A stretch of DNA of 64,000 nt, from positions 1-64,000 of the forward strand of contig CALLLW010000027.1 of assembly GCA_938007995.1 (NCBI GenBank), in the 5' to 3' direction. Shown in pieces: positions 58,832 through 64,000 of this stretch. The position numbers and the translations under genes are program-made. The DNA is from an uncultured Granulosicoccaceae bacterium. Its GTDB lineage: Bacteria > Pseudomonadota > Gammaproteobacteria > Granulosicoccales > Granulosicoccaceae. Position 1 is the first letter of the stretch. The number at the start of each line of letters is the position of its first letter. Under the pieces are notes generated by a model. It was not told the origin of the DNA. It was given only the letters and a program-made list of their open reading frames with translations, and ran no database searches.

Positions 58832-60103
58832 ATGAAAATTCTTTTTTTTACCCCGTATGTTCCATACCCGTTGAACAATGGTGGCCTTATCCGGGTGCAT
58901 CACCTGCTGCTAAACCTGGGTCGAAAACATAACGTCACCTGCATATGTATGGAACCGGACAACGATGATCAGGCCGCAGGCATCGGTGTATTCAACCAAC
59001 AGGGTATTAACGTAAAAACTGTACCTGTGGCGAACAACCAGAAAAAAGAGTTGAAACGCTTTTATCAGCTACGTTCACTGTTCTCATCAAAACCTTATCA
59101 GTACCAGCAGTACTACTCCACTGCGATGCAGGAAGCTCTGTCCGAACACCTCAAAGAGGGAAATTTTGACCTGCTACTGGTTGAATTTTCGCAGATGGGC
59201 TACTACCGGTTCGACACTGATATTCCAAAATACGTTGATCAACACAATGTTGAGTATGAAATTATGCGGCGTACTTTTGAGACTGAAAAAAGCCCGTTGA
59301 GAAAAATCCTTGCGTACAGCGAATGGAGGAAATACTCAAAACAGGAAATCGAAAACTGTGAAAAGTTTACCGCCTGTCTGACCACATCGAAAAGAGACGC
59401 GGATATTCTTCAGCAACGTTCTCCGAATATGCCGTGTCACGTTATCCCGAATGGTGTCGATAGCAGCCACTTTCAAGCCGGCAGCACTGAGATTGACGCT
59501 AATATGGTGTTATTTACCGGCACGATAAGCTACTACCCGAACACAGAAGGCATATTGTGGTTCCATAAGAACGTCTGGCCGTTAATTACCTCGAAAAATC
59601 CCGACGCCACTTTCTGCATCGCTGGTAAGGCGCCACCTCCCGAGGTTATGGCACTAGCGGAATCAGATCCTGCAGTGACTGTCACTGGCATGGTGGATGA
59701 CATGCGCGATTACTACAACAAAGCAGCTGTTGTTGTAGTACCACTACGAGTCGGCGGAGGCACACGATTAAAAATTCTCGAAGGTATGTCAATGTCAAAG
59801 GCCATCGTTTCGACCACGGTTGGCGCCGAAGGCATTAACCATGAAGACGGAACCAATATACTGCTGAAAGATACACCGGAGGATTTCAGTAAGGCAGTTC
59901 TGGACGTCATGGCAGACTCAGTGGTTCGCCAAAAACTGGAAAAGAGCGGGCGGGATCTGGTCGAGGCTCAATACGACTGGCATGCAGTGACTGATAAACT
60001 TTCAGATATTTTTGAAGCAGAAACCGGCCTGACTGCAAGTACACAGGCCGAAAGCATCAAGGCTGCCCCACTACAAGACAACTCTACCCGCGCTGTGGGC
60101 TGA
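58832..60103 (+). CDS. GT4-type glycosyltransferase
   Basis: The 423-residue GT-B enzyme begins 10 bp after the flippase. KILFFTPYVPYPLNNGGLIRVHHLLLNL is the N-terminal acceptor motif. The donor half has FTGTISYYPNTEGILWF, FCIAGKAPPPEV and VVVPLRVGGGTRLKILEGMSMSKAIVSTTVGAEGI with its conserved Glu. This C-terminal half resembles the exosortase-associated 'TIGR03087/TuaH' style of transferases, though no exosortase is visible here. The sugar specificity is unknown. It is the last gene of the plus-strand arm, converging on the GT2 gene 86 bp away. Confidence 0.9.
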   Translation: MKILFFTPYVPYPLNNGGLIRVHHLLLNLGRKHNVTCICMEPDNDDQAAGIGVFNQQGINVKTVPVANNQKKELKRFYQLRSLFSSKPYQYQQYYSTAMQEALSEHLKEGNFDLLLVEFSQMGYYRFDTDIPKYVDQHNVEYEIMRRTFETEKSPLRKILAYSEWRKYSKQEIENCEKFTACLTTSKRDADILQQRSPNMPCHVIPNGVDSSHFQAGSTEIDANMVLFTGTISYYPNTEGILWFHKNVWPLITSKNPDATFCIAGKAPPPEVMALAESDPAVTVTGMVDDMRDYYNKAAVVVVPLRVGGGTRLKILEGMSMSKAIVSTTVGAEGINHEDGTNILLKDTPEDFSKAVLDVMADSVVRQKLEKSGRDLVEAQYDWHAVTDKLSDIFEAETGLTASTQAESIKAAPLQDNSTRAVG

Positions 60104-60189
60104 CAGCGGGTTACATCGCTCCCACTCGCCCGGTATCAATGATAGTGACACCGGCGGGTGAATGCAGTGCGGCGTAATGAGCATCACGG

Positions 60190-61104
60190 TTAACCGTTAC
60201 CGTACAACTCTACCGTATTCCTGCTACCTGTGAAGGCTGTCTTTAGCTTTTCGACATTGCGTATAAACAGTACATACCATCGCAGGTAGCGTTTCTTACC
60301 AAGCAACATAGTCAGCAGAGTCAGCACGCCATAACCGCCGATTTGAGCAAGCACAAACAATCCGGTTTTTACAAACGCTAGTCCACGCTGTTTTGACCAT
60401 AGATAGCTATAGTGTGTTTGACCGATACGAATATTTTGCTTTTTCAAATACTCAAAATTCAAACGATGGGGCTCAACTGTCTCCTCGACACTGGCGTGAG
60501 CATCATAGATTAATTTACCACCGGCCTCGTATATGCGATGAAAAAAATCCGTATCCTCACCGCCGGACTTACCAAAGTAGGGATCAAAGCGAAAGTTCTG
60601 ATCTTTCACCCAGGTGGCTTTCATCAGTGCATTCGAAGTAGCGCCCTTCTTTTGTAATGATTCATGTGCATGTGAGTCTTTACCGAACATATCACCTGAG
60701 ACTATCCATTCCGGTGCTGCTTCAGGGTAGTGAACGATCACAGGTCCAAAAACAACGTCTGCGTTATGCCGGGTCATAGTGCCCAGCAGCTTAGTCAACC
60801 ATTGGTTATCGCTGGCCCACTCGTCATCATCAATGAAAGCCAGCAGCTCACCCTGTGCATTTTCGATTGTACTGTTTCTGACCTCTGAAAGGTTTCTTAC
60901 ACTGTTGGTAAAATATCTAACCAGGGATTGCGATGGGTTTTGCTGATACGACTCACAAACTTCACGACCTGATTCATCAACATCATTATCAACCACAACA
61001 ACTTCAAGCGAATAGCCATCAGGCAAATCCTGCGCTACAACGCTATCAAGCGTTTTCTTCAAGCTGTCTCGCTTGTAAGTACACATGCATATGGATACTA
61101 ACAT
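60190..61104 (-). CDS. GT2-type glycosyltransferase
   Basis: The 304-residue protein has the GT-A fold: VSICMCTYKRDSLKKTLDSV at the N-terminus, the DXD metal site in LLAFIDDDEWAS, FGKSGGEDTDFFHRIYEAGG (ED motif) and a C-terminal hydrophobic segment (TGLFVLAQIGGYGVLTLLTML) that may tether it to the membrane. It uses a nucleotide sugar to extend the repeat unit. It starts 3 bp after the Alg13-like gene ends and belongs to the minus-strand arm. Confidence 0.9.
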   Translation of the reverse strand: MLVSICMCTYKRDSLKKTLDSVVAQDLPDGYSLEVVVVDNDVDESGREVCESYQQNPSQSLVRYFTNSVRNLSEVRNSTIENAQGELLAFIDDDEWASDNQWLTKLLGTMTRHNADVVFGPVIVHYPEAAPEWIVSGDMFGKDSHAHESLQKKGATSNALMKATWVKDQNFRFDPYFGKSGGEDTDFFHRIYEAGGKLIYDAHASVEETVEPHRLNFEYLKKQNIRIGQTHYSYLWSKQRGLAFVKTGLFVLAQIGGYGVLTLLTMLLGKKRYLRWYVLFIRNVEKLKTAFTGSRNTVELYGNG

Positions 61105-61107
61105 TGC

Positions 61108-61608
61108 TTAACCCGTTAATTTCTGGTTGACGATTCGAGCAAGTTCATAATTGGTTATGTCAACCGGATCAGTTTGAATATCTTCAGCGGCAATTTGCTC
61201 AAAATCCAGCTGTGGGAAATCATCGTGCGGATAAACTATCTGCATTTTTTTATTTTTTATTTCACCAGCAATCTGCAATTGATGATCATCCGAGAACTCC
61301 TGATGCGCTTCAACACGCGGAACAAAAATGACTCGCTTACGGTACTTCAACATCAGGTTTAAACTACCGATTCCACAGTGACTGATTACAAGTGCACTAC
61401 GCTTCACCAGACCTTCCATTTCCAATCTGGGGATTAATTGTTCCACTCTTCCATTTAACGGGGCAACATCCACGACGCAAGAACCGGTTTGGACAAACCA
61501 CTCACAACGATCATCCCGGTATAGCAGATCACTTTTTATATAGTTATATAGTCGATGAAACGGGTAGTCATTTGTACCCATTGTCACCAAGATCAAAGGC
61601 TTGGCCAT
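61108..61608 (-). CDS. Alg13/PssE-like glycosyltransferase catalytic subunit
   Basis: The 166-residue protein matches the donor-binding half of a GT28-type enzyme: ILVTMGTNDYPFHRLYNYI at the N-terminus and the nucleotide-sugar motif ALVISHCGIGSLNLMLKYRKRVIFVPR. Its partner, the Alg14-like membrane half, is encoded immediately upstream and the two genes overlap by 41 bp (61568-61608), which implies coupled translation. Together such pairs (PssD/PssE, Cps14F/G, Alg14/Alg13) form one glycosyltransferase, often adding glucuronate, galactose or GlcNAc as second sugar. Confidence 0.9.
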   Translation of the reverse strand: MAKPLILVTMGTNDYPFHRLYNYIKSDLLYRDDRCEWFVQTGSCVVDVAPLNGRVEQLIPRLEMEGLVKRSALVISHCGIGSLNLMLKYRKRVIFVPRVEAHQEFSDDHQLQIAGEIKNKKMQIVYPHDDFPQLDFEQIAAEDIQTDPVDITNYELARIVNQKLTG

Positions 61609-62044
61609 GGTATTCCGCCCCGTTTTTTTCGGCTATTTCCTGCCATTGACACAAAAAAGAATCAAACAATCCGAATCGCTTGATGAACTTTCCCGAGTTC
61701 GACAGCTCCACGACTCGCGACATCGTATCCAGATAGACAAATCGGGTACTGGTTAACTTTGCGAGCAATGCGAAAGGCAGGCATATGGGCCCACCCGTGC
61801 TGAAAATAGCCCTGGGTCTCTCAGCAAGCAAAATTCGCGCTGCACTGAAAGTATTCAGAAAATGAATCCCGATATTCGTCTGTGTGTCTTTTATAGTATG
61901 AATTCGCGCAAACGGGCTGTCTTCCAGCATATTTTTGTTGGTAACCAGGATTAGTTCGAGTTCTACCGTGCTGACAGCGCACATTGCCTGGGTCAGATGA
62001 CCGCCCGATGAGGCTATTACTAGAATGGAGGGATTGCGTTTCAT
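61568..62044 (-). CDS. Alg14/PssD-like glycosyltransferase membrane subunit
   Basis: The 158-residue protein has the Alg14-type N-terminus ILVIASSGGHLTQAM, then TNIGIHFLNTF and RPRAIFSTGGPICLPFALLAKL with VYLDTMSRVVELS. These bind the acceptor and recruit the Alg13-like partner to the membrane. It is the first of the overlapping pair and lies 71 bp after the Wzy/ligase-like gene. Confidence 0.9.
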   Translation of the reverse strand: MKRNPSILVIASSGGHLTQAMCAVSTVELELILVTNKNMLEDSPFARIHTIKDTQTNIGIHFLNTFSAARILLAERPRAIFSTGGPICLPFALLAKLTSTRFVYLDTMSRVVELSNSGKFIKRFGLFDSFLCQWQEIAEKNGAEYHGQAFDLGDNGYK

Positions 62045-62115
62045 ACTACCGGTTTATATGCCGTGCCTGAATTAAGCGAACCGCGGTCCCACAATCGACC
62101 GGCACACCTGTTTAA

Positions 62116-63543
62116 TTAGCCGCTTCTCGCAAAGCGGTTTGAACCTGCAGACTGACCACCACTGGGCTGACTGCCACTGGCCTGACCACCGCTGGATAGG
62201 GCAGCTGCAAATCGCCGCTTAAAGTCCGGCTTGTGCGCGTGGGTGTAGAGTATATTCATCATGCTGAGCAGCATCAGCACCCAGACAAAATGAAGACCAT
62301 GCCCGAAAGAGGTTTCAAGGCAGTTGTGTAGCAGTGCAAAAGCAATTAGCGCTGTCGATAACGGATCTGCCGAGTTCCTCGTTGATGCGACAAAAACCCA
62401 CAAGCCAAGCATCCAGAAGACAGTAGGTATCAAACCTATTTCCAGAACCAAATCAACAAACCCGCTGTGACCGGTGTTTAAAAACCGATAGTAGGACCAC
62501 TTTATATCCAGGGCTTCAGGAACATCTCCCACACCCCAGTAAGCGCCATATCCGGTCCCCCACATCACGTCTTTCTTGATATCACTCAATAAGTGGTACC
62601 AGATCCCGGTACGCCCGGTCAGTGCTTCTTCCGGAAGGATGCTGCGATAAAAATCAATCGGAGCTTCACCAACACCCATCAGAAACACCGGTATGAAGAC
62701 CAATATAAATAGCCAGACAACAATGACGCCGATTGTCACAAGGCGCAACAGATGTACCGAAAGTAGCAACAGAGGCACAAGCAGTGCAACAAACCCCATC
62801 GGCGTTTTTGAGCCACTGAGCAATAAAAGCACAGCCCAGCCGATCATGCAAAAGATCGCCAGTTTTTTCTCTTTGGCGGTTTCGGTGTAGTAGCGATAAA
62901 TACAAACCGCTATCAGTAGAAAGGCACCAGCGATACCACCGAACTCATTTTTGGTGGAGTGTAAGCCGGTAAAATTGCCATACACATCAAAGGAAATATG
63001 CGGAATCAGCAGGAACAGCGCTTCGTAGATCAGCAGAGTGACTGAAAAGTACTGCAGATAATTGACAAAACGATCATTGGAGCGACTTATCACTACCACC
63101 CCTGCCACAGAAGTAAACAGTAGCATTTGTCGCAAAGCCCGGCGCGCCGTGTCATCCGGATGATCAGACCACAGCAGCGTTAAGAAAATAAACGCCCCGA
63201 AGGTCATCATCGGTATCAGGATACTGATATAGCTGTTGACGTGTCTTCGCGAGCGGATAATCCACAGCAAACAGCCGGCGGTGAAGCATGGCAGCAGCAG
63301 CTGCTGCCACAGCGCGGCACTGGAGCTGACGATCTGTAGATTTAATTCCAGATCTCGTGCAAGCAGCCCCGCTTTGGGGGACAAATTGGGAGTGAACGCT
63401 TTGGTGACCCAGGCCAGCAACAAAAACAACGGCAGGCCTTGCAGAATATAACTGAGCCTCTTACTCGAGACTCGTAACGGACCGTGGCTTTGAATATGTT
63501 GCATGGAGTTGTTCAACTCAGGCGACACAGATGCAGTAAGCAC
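62116..63543 (-). CDS. O-antigen ligase/polymerase family (Wzy or WaaL-like) membrane protein
   Basis: The 475-residue protein has about 11 helices and the Wzy_C signature region: VASTRNSADPLS, and a large periplasmic loop with the conserved RTGIWYHLLSDIKKDVMWGTGYGAYWG plus NTGHSGFVDLVLEIGL. The locus has a flippase and chain-length kinase, so Wzy polymerase is the likelier role. The last 30 residues form a Ser/Gly/Gln-rich tail (SSGGQASGSQPSGGQSAGS) that is unusual for this family. It lies 23 bp downstream of the BY-kinase gene. Confidence 0.88.
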   Translation of the reverse strand: MLTASVSPELNNSMQHIQSHGPLRVSSKRLSYILQGLPLFLLLAWVTKAFTPNLSPKAGLLARDLELNLQIVSSSAALWQQLLLPCFTAGCLLWIIRSRRHVNSYISILIPMMTFGAFIFLTLLWSDHPDDTARRALRQMLLFTSVAGVVVISRSNDRFVNYLQYFSVTLLIYEALFLLIPHISFDVYGNFTGLHSTKNEFGGIAGAFLLIAVCIYRYYTETAKEKKLAIFCMIGWAVLLLLSGSKTPMGFVALLVPLLLLSVHLLRLVTIGVIVVWLFILVFIPVFLMGVGEAPIDFYRSILPEEALTGRTGIWYHLLSDIKKDVMWGTGYGAYWGVGDVPEALDIKWSYYRFLNTGHSGFVDLVLEIGLIPTVFWMLGLWVFVASTRNSADPLSTALIAFALLHNCLETSFGHGLHFVWVLMLLSMMNILYTHAHKPDFKRRFAAALSSGGQASGSQPSGGQSAGSNRFARSG

Positions 63544-63566
63544 ATCTGTCTAGCGCGCATCGTGCC

Positions 63567-64000
63567 TCAGGCATTTCCATAGCTGTAATACGAGTAGTAC
63601 GTACCACCCATCTCAAGCTGATTCAACACCACGCCAACCAGCGGCGCATCAACACGCTGCAGAGATTGCAGGCAGCGGCTTATGTGCTGATAAGGCGTTG
63701 ATCGTGCGCGAATCGCATAGATCACCGCATCGGCATAACCGGAGAGCACCAGCGGATCACTGACCGGCAGCACTGGTGGTGCATCGATGATCACATATGA
63801 GTACTTTTTAGCAGCCTCTTGAATGTGAGATTGAAAGCGCGGTGAACTGATCAGCTTCAGCGGGTTTAACGGTGTGAAGTTGGCGCATAACAAATCAAGG
63901 TTGTTATCAATGCCTACCACACACTGCTCCAGCAGTGCCTCTGCAGAGAGTAATTCCCGCAGACCCATATCTGACTTGTTAGCGCCAAACATGTTACTGA
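63567..64000 (-). CDS. bacterial tyrosine kinase (Wzc/CapB type), C-terminal part, cut by window edge
   Basis: The reading frame continues past the right edge (64000), so only the C-terminal ~143 residues are seen; ATG 63992 is unlikely to be the start. MFGANKSDMGLRELL, LLCANFTPLNPLKLISS, the Walker-B-like YVIIDAPPVLPVSDPLVL and a C-terminal tyrosine cluster (YYSYYSYG) are typical of BY-kinases that set polysaccharide chain length. The Tyr cluster is the autophosphorylation site. The Walker A motif should lie outside the window. Confidence 0.9.
   Translation of the reverse strand, partial: SNMFGANKSDMGLRELLSAEALLEQCVVGIDNNLDLLCANFTPLNPLKLISSPRFQSHIQEAAKKYSYVIIDAPPVLPVSDPLVLSGYADAVIYAIRARSTPYQHISRCLQSLQRVDAPLVGVVLNQLEMGGTYYSYYSYGNA

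Overview
The window looks like chromosomal DNA of a free-living, probably marine or aquatic gammaproteobacterium. By eye its base composition is balanced (not computed). Supporting signs are an engB / cytochrome c4 divergent pair of the kind seen near polA in pseudomonads and relatives, a 427-residue gltA-type citrate synthase, TruC, RecQ, aquaporin Z, an RND efflux pair, DUF1800/DUF1501 proteins and a GlyGly-CTERM protein (a rhombosortase-type sorting tail). I see no rRNA, CRISPR array, transposase, integrase or phage gene. Gene density is high and many convergent pairs are only 4-33 bp apart.

Layout. (1) 351-5326, minus strand: an OmpA-domain protein with an N-terminal membrane anchor, followed 17 bp later by a 1279-residue membrane-anchored coiled-coil protein. 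(2) 5894-8910: an acyltransferase-3 protein and a polytopic GT-C-like membrane protein. (3) 9118-12749: tRNA-Arg(UCG), an FAH-family hydrolase with an SDR dehydrogenase (probable deoxy-keto-sugar-acid catabolism), and a GMC oxidoreductase. (4) 12796-20989: a lipoprotein, an RND efflux adaptor and pump, a DadA-like deaminating oxidase, a His-rich lipoprotein and a DUF2892 protein. (5) 21113-26570: argG, gltA, a GlyGly-CTERM protein and an aldose-1-epimerase-like protein. (6) 26659-30952: a Hanks-type Ser/Thr kinase with a downstream membrane protein, then TerC. (7) 31075-43493: an MFS transporter, recQ, a DUF1800/DUF1501/exported-protein operon, an Atm1-like ABC exporter, aqpZ with a charged tail, a TIM-barrel isomerase-like protein and truC. 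(8) 43568-50819: an OprF-like porin, an orphan XdhC-like protein, an LprI-like secreted protein, and a second OmpA plus coiled-coil operon. (9) 51230-55610: cytochrome c4, engB, a repeat-containing membrane protein and trpS. (10) 56069-64000: an exopolysaccharide or O-antigen locus arranged as two converging operons (GT4, flippase, GT4 on plus; BY-kinase, Wzy/ligase, Alg14-like, Alg13-like, GT2 on minus), running off the right edge.

The most unusual observation is the repeated two-gene module at 351-5326 and 47924-50819. In each copy the first gene encodes an inner-membrane-anchored protein with BON-like segments and a peptidoglycan-binding OmpA domain. It is followed after 16-17 bp by a gene for a one-pass membrane protein whose long coiled coil should face the cytoplasm. 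Together they could connect the cell wall through the inner membrane to a cytoplasmic filament or scaffold; that function is inference. Secondary points are several short in-frame tandem repeats in linker regions of unrelated proteins, and a flippase gene whose first membrane helix has no in-frame start codon.
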